Below are positions 1-9,720 of a stretch of 64,000 nt of DNA, piece after piece. This stretch comes from Lophius americanus. Taxonomy: Eukaryota; Chordata; Actinopteri; Lophiiformes; Lophiidae. The notes beneath the pieces were generated by a model. The model did not search any database, was not told the DNA's origin, and saw only the letters and a list, made by a program, of their open reading frames with translations. The position numbers and the translations under genes are program-made. The stretch is taken from positions 7,342,001 through 7,406,000 of the forward strand of contig JBBDHG010000024.1 in the NCBI GenBank assembly GCA_037951165.1, given 5' to 3'. Position 1 is the stretch's first letter. The number at the start of each line of letters is the position of its first letter.

Positions 1-179
1 TTTCCGTGACTCCACACAGTTGTTTATGCATCACTTTTGGGCACGTTGCGTATTTCCCTTTCACACTCCTCAGACAACCCGCAAACACCAACTTACATCT
101 GGTTCTTGTCGTTAGTGGGAACGGGTACAATTAGTATTTACTTCCATGTCAAATGGGTCTGGAGTAAGTGTGGGTTTTC

Positions 180-400
180 ATCCAGCCCCGTTTGCTCGTG
201 ATGTAAACATGACAAAAGGCTTAATTTCCTGGAAACATAACCTGACTTTACTAGCCTAGCCCCAACCTAACCTTAACTTAACCTTGCCCTAACCTTAAAC
301 CAAGCCTTCACCCCAACATTTAATTATTTATATTAAGGGGCCTTGTATTTGAAAAGCGAGTCCCCACGGATTTATGTCCCCACAGGGTCCACACACACAT
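180..400. repeat. teleost-type interspersed repeat fragment (CCTAACCTTAA / GTCCCCAC type)
   Basis: The stretch has serial CCTAACCTTAA-like words (about 245-300) followed by GTCCCCAC...TTATGTCCCCAC (360-382). I recognise this combination from fish interspersed repeats. A related GGGGACAT-type fragment lies at 20471-20560. It is not a telomeric array: the words are irregular. No coding potential is seen. Confidence 0.35.
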
Positions 401-1372
401 GCAGTAACCTATAGTGGCCCCTTTCCCTTCCTTGAACTCCACTTCAAATTTAGGAGGACCCTGTTTTCCCCAAGTCTGTTTTTTGGCCTGATTTTACCCC
501 CATTCCCATTCTTCAAACCTCCCCCCAGGACCCCTCCCCAACATGCCCCACAAGCCCTTCCCTCCACCGTCACCCCCTCCAACTTCTGACAGTACCTCAG
601 CGGGAGAGCGCAGCCCTGATGGATGCCACAGATGGGCCTTTCCCTTGGAGCTTCCAGCCTTGGCGCAGTGTGTGCTCGGCGGGGTCAGAAGCCAGGCCTC
701 TCCATGAAATGCATGTTGTAACAGGAAACAAAAGAAGGGCCCCCGTCCCCTCCCCAGCACCCCCTCAAGACGTTCTCTCCCATTCCAAAAACAGGGGGGT
801 TAGCTGTGGGGCTACTAGCTAGGGAGCGTGAGGGGTGCTGGAGGGTTAAAAGTCGGGGGGGGGGGGGGGGGTGCTACAGAAGAGGGAGCAGCACATAAAG
901 GGAAAAACAAGAGAAGACGTGAAGGGACACTCTCAGCTGGGGTGTCAGATGGACAACTTCGCTCTCTGGCACAGGGCTTTGTCCTTTGCTCTTTGTTCCA
1001 TATTACTGTGTCCCTGCCTCTGTGTGGGCGCAACGCTTTCATGCTACAGAGTGCTTATAATTGAGCAGCTCAGATTGTGTGTACACGCTTTTGTTTGTTG
1101 ATTTGTGACACGTTGTTGTTCTGTTGCAAATACACCCACATCCTCGGAATGCCGCTGCATGTCAGCTTTCTGACTTGGTATACGGATTGACACTGAGAGA
1201 CAGATCCTTCAGTCTGAAAGAGACAAGCCTTGACGCTACGGGTTTTGCTAGCAGCACCACTTCACACTCACTGAAGGGAAATGCAATGAGATCAGTGTCC
1301 ACCGCTGGATGAACGCTCCACAGGTTGTGACTAATCATTTAACGGCTTGTTTCAAACTGATAGTGTGGATAC
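401..1372. other. non-coding stretch with 17-base poly(G) run
   Basis: No gene, RNA or recognisable repeat is seen, except an uninterrupted run of 17 G at 855-871, which gives false open frames rich in Gly or Pro. Pyrimidine-rich DNA at 470-590 explains the Pro/Ser-rich frames there. Confidence 0.5.
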
Positions 1373-1439
1373 ATGAAATACAACAGGTGGAACGCTGTAG
1401 GCAGAGGTTTTGGAGAAACAATGAAAACTAAGACCCTCT

Positions 1440-1560
1440 TTGGACTTGGTTTTGGACAGCAAGACGTCAAGAAGCCTACGTCACTTCGACAGCAAGAAGC
1501 CTACGTCACTTCGGCATCATCTTCAAACATCTTGGCGATGTTTGAAGAGCTAAAATACAC
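1440..1560 (+). repeat. short tandem duplication next to a perfect 12-bp hairpin
   Basis: A unit containing AAGAAGCCTACGTCACTTCG appears twice in direct succession (about 1468-1515). It is followed at once by a hairpin with arms TCTTCAAACATC (1520-1531) and GATGTTTGAAGA (1537-1548) and a 5-base loop. A 124-codon open frame (1373-1747) runs through it, but its protein resembles nothing I know and the frame spans the duplication and hairpin. I treat the region as repeat-derived or unresolved non-coding sequence. Confidence 0.5.
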
Positions 1561-2369
1561 GTATGGACTATTCCAACCGCTGAGGCTGACGGGACAAGGC
1601 CATTTGCGACTTGCTAAAGAGCGCAGGAAAAGGCGAAAATTGGAGCACGTTAGAAAAGCAACGGCTTTCTTCGGTGCATTGCTAGCCACAAGACCAACCA
1701 CCACGTTCAGCACCGCTGATCGCTCCACAAATATAAAAAAAACGTGATAAATGAACAGCTGTAAACAGCTTAGATTTCCAATATCCTCTCGTTGTTCATT
1801 CGCCGCTGTGCCAACACGTCTACGTGCCACATTTTCACAAGATTCTATGAAGCTTATATAGGATCAACTGACGTAGGACAAGATTCTTGGATTAGGTTAT
1901 ATACAGACGCTCAGATGCAGGCCCGGTGCTGAAATACACCAGCATACTTTTTTCTGATGTGAGCCTAATAAACAAGCTAAATGCGTCTTGACTTTGAGAT
2001 GTACTACTTTTGTGACTTTTATTTAAGATTTTGGACTTTGAGTTTACATTAATGTGTAACTCAGTCCTTCCATTGAGATTCCTGGACCTTGTGACGTTTC
2101 ACCCACGGCACAAAGCTGAGAACTGACCAGAACAGAAGAGGATTCGGGTTTCTCCTGCCACATAGCTGATAAATATACTCCTAAAAGTGACCAGGGTAAG
2201 TCACAATGAAGATAATTTCTTTCCCTCAATTAGCATCAATGTTCATGTTAGGCTCAATGTCAAAGACGTATTTGGATGTGGACCCAGCATATTGTTCCAA
2301 TTTTGCGTTCATGATATGCCTGAGAATGCCTGGATGTTATGAATTCACCGCCACCGCATCCACCACCAA

Positions 2370-2590
2370 TAACACGATAACTCAAAAATGATTTCATGGG
2401 TCATTTAAAAATTTTATACCCACATAGAGATTTGTACGAGGAAGAAATTGATTGACTTTTGAGAAGGACCGTACTATTTTTCCAACACCAAGAGGGCTTA
2501 ATCTCCAGAAGTTTTCCAGACCATAATTTCTCAAGTGTTGGTTTGATTTGGACCAAGTTTGGTTCATATGAATGGACAACGCCCCACTTT
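2370..2590 (+). repeat. interspersed repeat family C, copy 1
   Basis: This stretch aligns by eye with 41095-41290. Shared words in order include TTCATGG-TCATTT, GAGGAAGAA, GATAATTTCTCAA or ATAATTTCTCAAG, GGT..GATTT, and GGT(T/G)CATATGAATgGAC. Both are non-coding and diverged, so this is an old dispersed element. The opening words resemble fish repeats that start with 'ACTCAAAAA..GATTTCATG'. The family name is unknown to me. Confidence 0.55.
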
Positions 2591-4020
2591 CGCCTCTGCT
2601 TTTGAATCACTACGCAACACACTCTTATGTCCAGTATTTGTAGAGAAAATCCTGATGATATTATCTGTATGTTCAGAGAAATCGCAATGAATGCATCTCA
2701 ATTTGTTTGTAGTTTTGGTAAAAAATATACTTTTATTTGGTTGCAGAATATTTTGCTAAATGTGTGATACATGTTGTCATAGTTCTTTCGTGATATGTCC
2801 ATTGGTATGTTTTGTAAAGTAGCGGAATGTTGAGCTATCTCAGTATATGGAGAGATACATACCTTAGACAGAAACAGCACATGGATGGACCTCCCCCTTC
2901 CCTCCTCCCTCTTTCACTGGGTGGGTGTGTTGTGTGTGTGTGGCAGCATTAAGTTGAGCTAAGCTGATCCTTGTTAGATTTCAGCCTGTCGGAGCTGAGA
3001 GTCGCACTAGGCAGCACAGCCAGCCTCTGGCTAGCCACTAAATTAAAGGCCTAATGCACAATCCTTCGTGCAGGCTGACAAACTAATGAAATGGAGAAGT
3101 AGGGGCCCCAGGGAGGATCGGGCATCAGATGAAGATGCCTCCAAAGAGGGATTCATCCCAGAAGCATCCTCCCTAGCTTGTCTTTTCCATCCACCTCCTC
3201 CTATCTCTCGCTCTCTCTCTTTCTCGTCCTCTTGCTTTCCTGCTCCTTCTCTTCATTATTCTCTTTCTATCTCTAGCTTTACTCCGCACAGAACCAATGG
3301 CGTGAACAGAATACCTATGTGAGAAGGAAAGGTGTAACATGGTTTACCATTGAGTTTGCTATATGTGTTTGCGGCACTGCATTCTCAATGTGTGTGTTAG
3401 CTGCCTACAGACAGATGGAGAGATGTGGCAGGTTTTTTGGCAGTGGTCTGTTTGTTGCCACCAAACATGCCGGTCCCCACAGAGGACTGAACAGACTTAA
3501 CCCACTAACCTTGAAAGAGGTGCTTTGTCTATAAATAACTCCTACCAATTAAAGCTGTTTTTCTGAGTCCTCCCCACTGAGCCTGGCATCTCGGAGTCCC
3601 CAACGACTTGTCTCTTCAGCAGTGCAGCACAGGAGCCACAACCCTGCTAATTAGAGTTGCTATCATTCACCTGCCCCTGTCGTGCCGCTTGGCCTTACTG
3701 TCACACACAGAAAAACACAGCCACACAACCGCATGTCATATAAATGCAAAATACCTGTGCTTGTCCAGAAAAGTAATTCAACTATCTCACTGCAAGAACA
3801 TCCAAAAATAATCTGAAATATGAATGATGAAATTGTGGGGATTGAGCAAACAAATCTCCAAGTGGGCTTTAACCTAGTATTACTAAAGTTAGCATAAAAG
3901 ACCAGCCACTCAAAGACTGTAATAGGCCTAAAACAAGTCAATAATTCCAAAATTCAATACAATTGTGCTCATAACAAGCAACAGAAACTCACTTATTTAA
4001 CATTTATTGACTAAAAATTA
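2591..4020. other. non-coding stretch, nothing recognised
   Basis: No exon-like frame with flanking splice sites, RNA gene or repeat family was recognised. A short (GT)n run lies near 2928-2941 and a pyrimidine-rich tract at 3180-3270. Confidence 0.4.
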
Positions 4021-4150
4021 TGATTACCTCCTTAGCCAAGAAGGGAGGTTATTTTTTCACTCCTTTGTTTCTTTGTTTCTTACAAAATCTACAGTATGAA
4101 TTTGTATCAAATTTAACCCAGAGATAAGTTTTGACATAATGTGACGGTAC
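4021..4150 (+). repeat. truncated teleost interspersed repeat ('cctccttagccaagaagg' type)
   Basis: The sequence GATTACCTCCTTAGCCAAGA...GGAGGTTATTTTTTCACTCC followed by TTTGTTTCTTTGTTTCTTA is the diagnostic opening of a repeat I know from fish genomes (canonical form CCTCCGCCAAGGAGGTTATGTTTTC, then TTTGTTTGTTTGT). The copy breaks off after about 130 bases. Confidence 0.55.
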
Positions 4151-6200
4151 TATGTAGCTACAGCCCCCCGTGTCTCTTTCATTCCATTGATGTTCCTATG
4201 GGGGTTGGAAAGAGGAGCTCAGTGGGCTGAAAGGAGACACTGAAGTGGATGACACAGGAGATGACCGGCAACAGAGTGTTTGAGAGATAAGCAGATGAGG
4301 TGTCGTAGATTTTAGACATTAACGTTAACTCAGACATTAATAGAGAAATCTGAATGAACCTTTCCTAAACCTAGGGCACTTTTGTGCCATGGCAGAGGTT
4401 TGCCTTCTGTGAGTGATTTTTCTAATATTACCGCCGGGTTTGACTTTGAGAATCAATACTTTGTTTTATGCATCCCTTGTTACTTGATAAATGTAGCTGG
4501 ATTATTTTGTTTATAGATATATTTTCATAAAAACTCTGCTTATGCAAAACTAGCTTTACAAGATTTTTCTTTTTCTTTTCAGAAAAGAATAAGACCGATT
4601 TACCTGAAACAAGTCTTTCGTACTTCTTTGGAAATAATTTTTTTTACTCTTAGTCAGCTGCTACTAGATGGCTGTGATTTAGTTATTTGGCCTCTTGTTC
4701 AACATGCACACTTTATCAAAACTGCCAACAATGGGGCACCTAAAGAAATTCATCTAAATGAGGCTGCATCACAAGCCTCCAGTGCTTCGTGGGTGAGAAA
4801 AGTAATTGGAAGCAAGGAGGGGGGGGCAACAGTACAGTCAGAAATAGGTTGAATTACACTTTAATTGTCATCGCTATTAATTGGAAGTCTAGGAAATCTG
4901 TTGCGGTTTGGGTCTTTTCCACCCTCCCTTCCTCAGGTTTGTCGTCCTTATGAAGCTATCTGTTAACATCTTAATTGCCGCCTGGTTGGCTGTGATGTGC
5001 TGTGGCAGTCACAGTGAGTTAAACACAGCCTCCCTGACAACCGGTTCTGGACCTGGATGGGTGACTCGCTAGAAGAGTGAGGGGAGTGGATCGCGATAGA
5101 TCATTGAAAACAAAAAAAATAAATACGCGATCGGCACTGTGAAGGATTGTTAGAGACAAAGAGATCTAAAATTGAGAAGAATTACTAGAAAAGCCTTTTT
5201 GCCTAAACCATCCCTCCACTTGTGTGTTTGTCATTGCCAGGCGTGTGAAATTGGTAAGTCAGAAGCTGATGATGAAGTGGGTAAAATGTAATGAATTCTA
5301 TCAAGCCCATAAGTGGTTGACCTGGGGCTGATCAAAGGTTAACACCAGTTCACCCCTAAGACAGGTCCCATTAGCAATTATATTGTGCATTAACAATCCC
5401 TATGGGTGGTTTAATGTTACAGTTTGTGCACTGTCTGACGTCTGTGTTGGTTTGTCTTTGTGTGTGCCGTTGTCCCGGCATAACTATTCCCTTGCATAGA
5501 GATGGCTTCATGATGGAGTCTAAGCATGAAGAATGGCTTGTGTGTCATTGACACCCACAGACAGGACACAGTCGGGTGCTGTCAGTCAAAGCCAATCTGT
5601 CCATCAGCATCTTCATAGCAGCCTGCAGTCGGACATGTAGTGATAAATGGCATTTTTACACATTAATGCATTTGATTACACTGAGGGATGGATAGAGGGC
5701 TATGGCAGCTACACAACACCCCCCGCCCCCCTCCACCGACACAGACATTTGCGCTAATAACCCTGGCTTTGACATTTGAAGTAACATTATTATAGGGCTC
5801 ATTTGGAGTACAAAAGCCCCAGGAAGGAGGTTCTGTTAATCAGGTAGGCCAGGGCTGCTTGAGACTCGAGGGTCAGGTAGGGTAGGGGGGATTAAGAGGG
5901 GATATTGGAAGGGCAAGGTCGGTGGGTGTCAGAGCCTCTGGGTTTGACATTCACAGCACAACAGACAGCAGAGATGGATGCTGGGTAGCATTCCATCTAC
6001 ACACGCATGACAGAGCCCCTCCCTGCACACAGCCGCATTCAATCCCACTTATGACCTTTCAAGAAAACTGAGGTCAACTTCAGTTTTTTTTTTCTTACTT
6101 CTGAATCGTAAGCCAAGAAACTAGTTATCAGAAACTATTTGTCGATTCATGTTGCCCCCTGTCCATTGGGTTTTTCCTCCTCGGGGTCCACACCAGATGC
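4151..6200. other. non-coding, single-copy-looking stretch; possible conserved elements
   Basis: No gene is seen. Much of 5200-6060 is complex, non-repetitive DNA with TAAT/ATTA words and balanced composition. That is the look of vertebrate conserved non-coding DNA near developmental genes, but conservation cannot be judged from one sequence. Confidence 0.3.
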
Positions 6201-6324
6201 ATCTTGAGAGTAGGAGAGCAGACACACTGTCTGTATTATTGCCAAACTGCATGCTATTGCTAGCAGATCTGAAAACTAGCAAGCAATAATCCAGACAGTG
6301 TGTCTGCTCTCCTACTCTCAAGAT
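6201..6324. repeat. near-perfect 42-bp inverted repeat (124-nt hairpin)
   Basis: The left arm 6201-6242 (starting ATCTTGAGAGTAGGAGAGCA) and right arm 6283-6324 (ending CTCCTACTCTCAAGAT) pair over 42 positions with a single mismatch (6234 against 6291), around a 40-base loop. The loop contains a smaller TGCTAG/CTAGCA pairing around the palindrome CAGATCTG. Pairing stops sharply at 6201/6324. No coding role is seen. It could be a MITE, a recent template-switch inverted duplication, or a transcribed hairpin; the sequence does not match any microRNA I know. Confidence 0.85.
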
Positions 6325-6329
6325 CATTT

Positions 6330-7284
6330 TTTGTTTTGTACGGGTTGGTACACGTGTACTCCTTGTTCACGAGTGTACACGTTTCTGTTTGTGTGTTCTC
6401 GTGCAGGTGCATTCAGCGTATGTGTGCATGCACAGGTTAAATAGGGCTCACAGGGTCAGGAGATGCTGCAGGGCTCTGCTGACGGCTGCAGGAAACCAAT
6501 CAACCTTGTCTATGTATTCCCCGACCCGTCGTTTTCTTAATGACCTGCCCTGACAGGCCTGCTGCAGCCCCGGCCAAATCTCGCTGCACCGCTCAATGGA
6601 TGACCGGCCCCCATCAGCAACATGCTAATGACCCTAAGAAGGGGGAGCAGGGTCAAGAAAGGAGGGATGGAGGGGAAGAAAAATTGGTGTAGGAATGTAG
6701 AAAGAAAGTCAAGACAGAAAGGATGGGATGGTACAGAACAGACCGGTTGTTAGCATGAACAAATACTGTAATATAACAATGTAAGGTATATTGTATGATG
6801 TGTGTTTATTGACACAAATGTAACATTCAAAAGTGTCTATTTCTGACTTTTTCTAATCATTTAATTTTTCCAAACAAATAAAAATTCACTACAACATCAC
6901 CACACATGTCAATTTTTGTGGAACGGGTCTGGAATCCAAGTCTTGCAGTTATTTTGCATTTCCAAATTCGCAAGTTTTTTTTTTTGTAACTAAAAATCAG
7001 GAATCGATGGAGAATTACAAGGTTTACTCTAGTCTGGCCATCATCTCATATTGGTTGGTCTACTGGTTACCACTGTTAACTAATAGGTAGGTGAACCTGG
7101 TAAGATTCGTGAAATTGCCTTCATTGTTTTTAATGATTTTTGGTATTTTATGGGTTATATTTTAAACCTCTCTGCATGTGTTCTTATTGATTTTTGGAAA
7201 GTCTTGAGGATTTTTTTAACGTGTCTTACATATGAGCATCGAATGAGGTTCACAAGTATGAAAAGGAGTCTCTCAAGGTCCAGA
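6330..7284. other. non-coding stretch; possible conserved element at 6430-6640
   Basis: No gene is seen. 6430-6640 is complex sequence with GCTGCAGG and CAGGCCTGCTGCAG words and an octamer-like ATGCTAATGA (about 6622-6631), the kind of sequence often found in enhancers. The rest is AT-rich with nothing recognised. Confidence 0.3.
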
Positions 7285-7500
7285 CTGGGTGCAGATCTTA
7301 TTGGGTGTTTCCAGGCTGCAGTGGTTAGTGCCTAACAAAGTGGTCTAAGGACAACTGATGAACCTATCCCACAGAATAGCAACTCTATAGCAAATTTCAG
7401 GGATATATATATATATATAGATATAAAGCAAATTTTGATAGAATTGTGCCCGTGCATCACAGAGCTGTTTTGGTGACGAAAGGGGAACATTCACAATATA
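7285..7500 (+). pseudogene. Tc1-type transposon remnant (internally deleted)
   Basis: Bases 7285-7400 retain part of the DNA-binding half of a Tc1-family transposase: TTATTGGGTGTTTCCAGGCT then GCAGTGGTTAGTGCCTA, giving LIGCFQAAVVSA (family: LVGCSRYAVVSTYQKW), then AAAGTGGTCTAAGGACAACT and CCACAGAATAGCAACTCTA. After an (AT)n insertion at about 7403-7422, 7448-7500 matches the 3' end of the same element (CAGAGCTGTTTTGGTGACGA...ACAATATA). The catalytic DDE region is missing, there are stops, and it cannot be active. It is the same family as the copy at 48265-48725. Confidence 0.8.
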
Positions 7501-7804
7501 GAGTTTTATAGTGTATGTGAATAATAATAATAGTAATTTACGTTGATGGCGTTCTTTCCTCACTTTCTTGTCCACTGATTCCTATGGATGAACAGACACG
7601 TATTCAACATGCTCCGTTAGCAGATAAGCCTCTTATAGGGGCCTGATAGGGTCAGTGGTGCAGTGTACACTGCAAGAACTAGAGCCCAAAAGACTCCACG
7701 ACCCAACACTATTGGGTACTAGTTCAGGGCTGACACTAGAGCCAGTCCAGAGTTGGTTCAAGAAATGAATCTTCTCAGAAAGTGTAAGGTTTTCTACTGG
7801 CTGG

Positions 7805-8045
7805 AGAGGCACTAGAGCCGCTTCATTATATCAGGCACTAGAGCCATCGTACTATATTTAGCACTTTGAGATTTGATCCAAATATAAAGTGCATTATAAA
7901 TTAAATGTATTATTATTATTATTATTATTATATTACAGAGGCACTCAAGCCATGTTATAATGTGACAGAGGCATTAGAGTCATGTTATAATGTCATAAAG
8001 GCACTAAAGACTGGTCATTACATCACATGTGCACTAAAGCAGTAA
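7805..8045 (+). repeat. diverged minisatellite, 26- and 30-bp units (GGCACTAGAGCC core)
   Basis: The core GCACTAGAGCC and variants recur with regular spacing: at 7809, 7835 and 7861 (26-bp steps), then at 7941, 7971, 8001 and 8031 (30-bp steps; units like GAGGCA(C/T)TAGAG(C/T)CATGTTATAATGT). The array is split by an unrelated segment (about 7865-7935) with a GCACTTTGAG...(TAT)n tail like the 3' end of a fish SINE. A further single ACTAGAGCC lies at 7732. Confidence 0.75.
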
Positions 8046-9410
8046 GAGAGGAACCAGCACTGTAATTGGAAGGGTTCTGTTAAGTTCTTCAAACCATCGC
8101 AACATCTGGATGGATTGTTTTAACTTTTTCTTGCTTGGATAATGGAAACGCTACCCGTTCCATTCTGTCCCTATCCATAAAATGGATGGACAAGAGCGAT
8201 ACAAATGAAATAGTCCCCTGTAATCTGGTACCTGATATTGAGCATAAATGGACCTTTAGTGGAAAAGTCCACTGTCATTGTTTAGTAACTTAAATCAACA
8301 CTAAGCCATCTGTGTTTAAAAGTTGTGGTCATAAAGTTTTGGTTGGTTCAGATAATCCATCCGTCAGCCACTGACTTGACTGGTTCTTGTTTCTTTTTTC
8401 GTCCAGAAAGGTTTTAGTTCCACTCTGGCTCCTAGCCAGGAGCCCATTCTTTGGCTGTGGAAATGAAAGGCACCCTTTCCAGGACATTCAAGACAGTCTT
8501 TCAGTTTCTTTAATATCAAATTGCATTGCTTTTACTTGCAAGAACTTACATTTTCTTTGTGGTTAGACCAGCATAATGTAAACTTTTTTTTTATATTGTT
8601 ACTAAATCAAGATTCTAATTTTTGCCCTTTTTATTTGCTTGACTTGAAAAAGAGGCAAAATAAGTCAATGCTCTACACAGTGTGGCAACAAACGCAGCAG
8701 CCCCTCTTATGCACATTTCTCCACTTTCCATCCCTGCTCTGTGCCGCCGCGCCGCCGCCTGATCATTAAGGTCATTGACCTGAAATCTGATAGCAGTCAA
8801 TGAGCTAACCAAATGAGCCACCTAATATCGGAATCCTGCAGCGAGCACACTCTCAATAACGCTGTGTACATTAACAGCATTAACACTGAGCAGAGGAGAA
8901 AGGGTGGCTGGAGGGGGAGGGAGGGGTGAGGGAAGGAGGGAGGGGACCAGACTGAATGAAAGAAAATAAGAAAACCTTATCTGTCACTGAACGCTGAGAT
9001 TTCTTCTTTTTTCTTTTTTCTGCTGTACGAGACACGGCTGTGTGTGCAATTCATCATCTTTTATTTACAAGATGTACGAAGACCCATAAAGCCTAGCAAG
9101 ATGAAATATGTCTCTTGGATAAATTGTGAATAGTTTCTATTTTCTCTCCATGATAGAACTATATTTCAATTCCTGTCATTATGATGTTGCCAAAATCCCC
9201 TGGCAGGCACAAGGTAGTTTGGGACTTTTAAGCCGTTTGTTTCATCTCAGGTATTAACCCCAATTTTATACCTACGCAAGTGAGATAATCATGGTTTCAA
9301 GCTGTTAGTGTGTTTTTTGTATTCACTCACGAAATCTGCACACTTTTAATCCCTGGAAACTAATTAAGATTTATACAATTAGGATTTTGGCCAGTTTAGT
9401 TCAGTCAGAT

Positions 9411-9411
<1 letters not shown>
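8046..9411. other. non-coding stretch
   Basis: No gene is recognised. A purine-rich tract (8890-8945) and a perfect IR-1 site (8769-8781, listed separately) are the only local features. 8750-8880 is complex and could be regulatory. Confidence 0.35.
8769..8781. promoter_or_regulatory. perfect IR-1 nuclear-receptor-like element (AGGTCA t TGACCT)
   Basis: The two consensus nuclear-receptor half sites AGGTCA and TGACCT face each other with a one-base spacer, the IR-1 arrangement bound for example by FXR-RXR. It lies in complex, repeat-free DNA. A 13-base exact match can arise by chance in a genome, so function is only a possibility. Confidence 0.4.
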
Positions 9412-9477
<66 letters not shown>

Positions 9478-9487
9478 GTGTGTGTGT
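9412..9487 (+). repeat. (GT)n microsatellite, about 76 bp
   Basis: An almost pure GT run with one GC interruption near 9472. Confidence 0.97.
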
Positions 9488-9683
9488 ATGAGTGTGATGA
9501 TTGACGGAGTGGCCAGGAAAGAGGCAGAGAAGAGGAGAGTGGAGGTAAGCGTATGTTAATCCCACATCTTTATGAGGATGAAGGTAGAACATGAGACAAG
9601 GCTTCTTTTATGTGCGGTGGGAGGCATCATGCTGCTGCTAGGCTTGGGGCACTGACTGACCACCCTCCTGAACCCCCTCACCT

Positions 9684-9720
9684 ACACACACACACGCACA
9701 CACACACACACACACACACA
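9684..9720 (+). repeat. (AC)n microsatellite
   Basis: An AC run with one GC interruption, followed by imperfect CACATACGCACG. Confidence 0.95.

Noticed and set aside
245..300. Interstitial telomere repeat
   Set aside because: The CCTAACC-like words are irregular and lack the TTAGGG period; better explained by a fish interspersed repeat.
1373..1747. 124-codon frame considered as a gene
   Set aside because: Spans a tandem duplication and hairpin, and has an opposite-strand frame of similar length. Its protein resembles nothing I know, so it is left as unresolved.
7800..8045. CRISPR-like array
   Set aside because: Units are contiguous and diverged, with no unique spacers, in a vertebrate genome.
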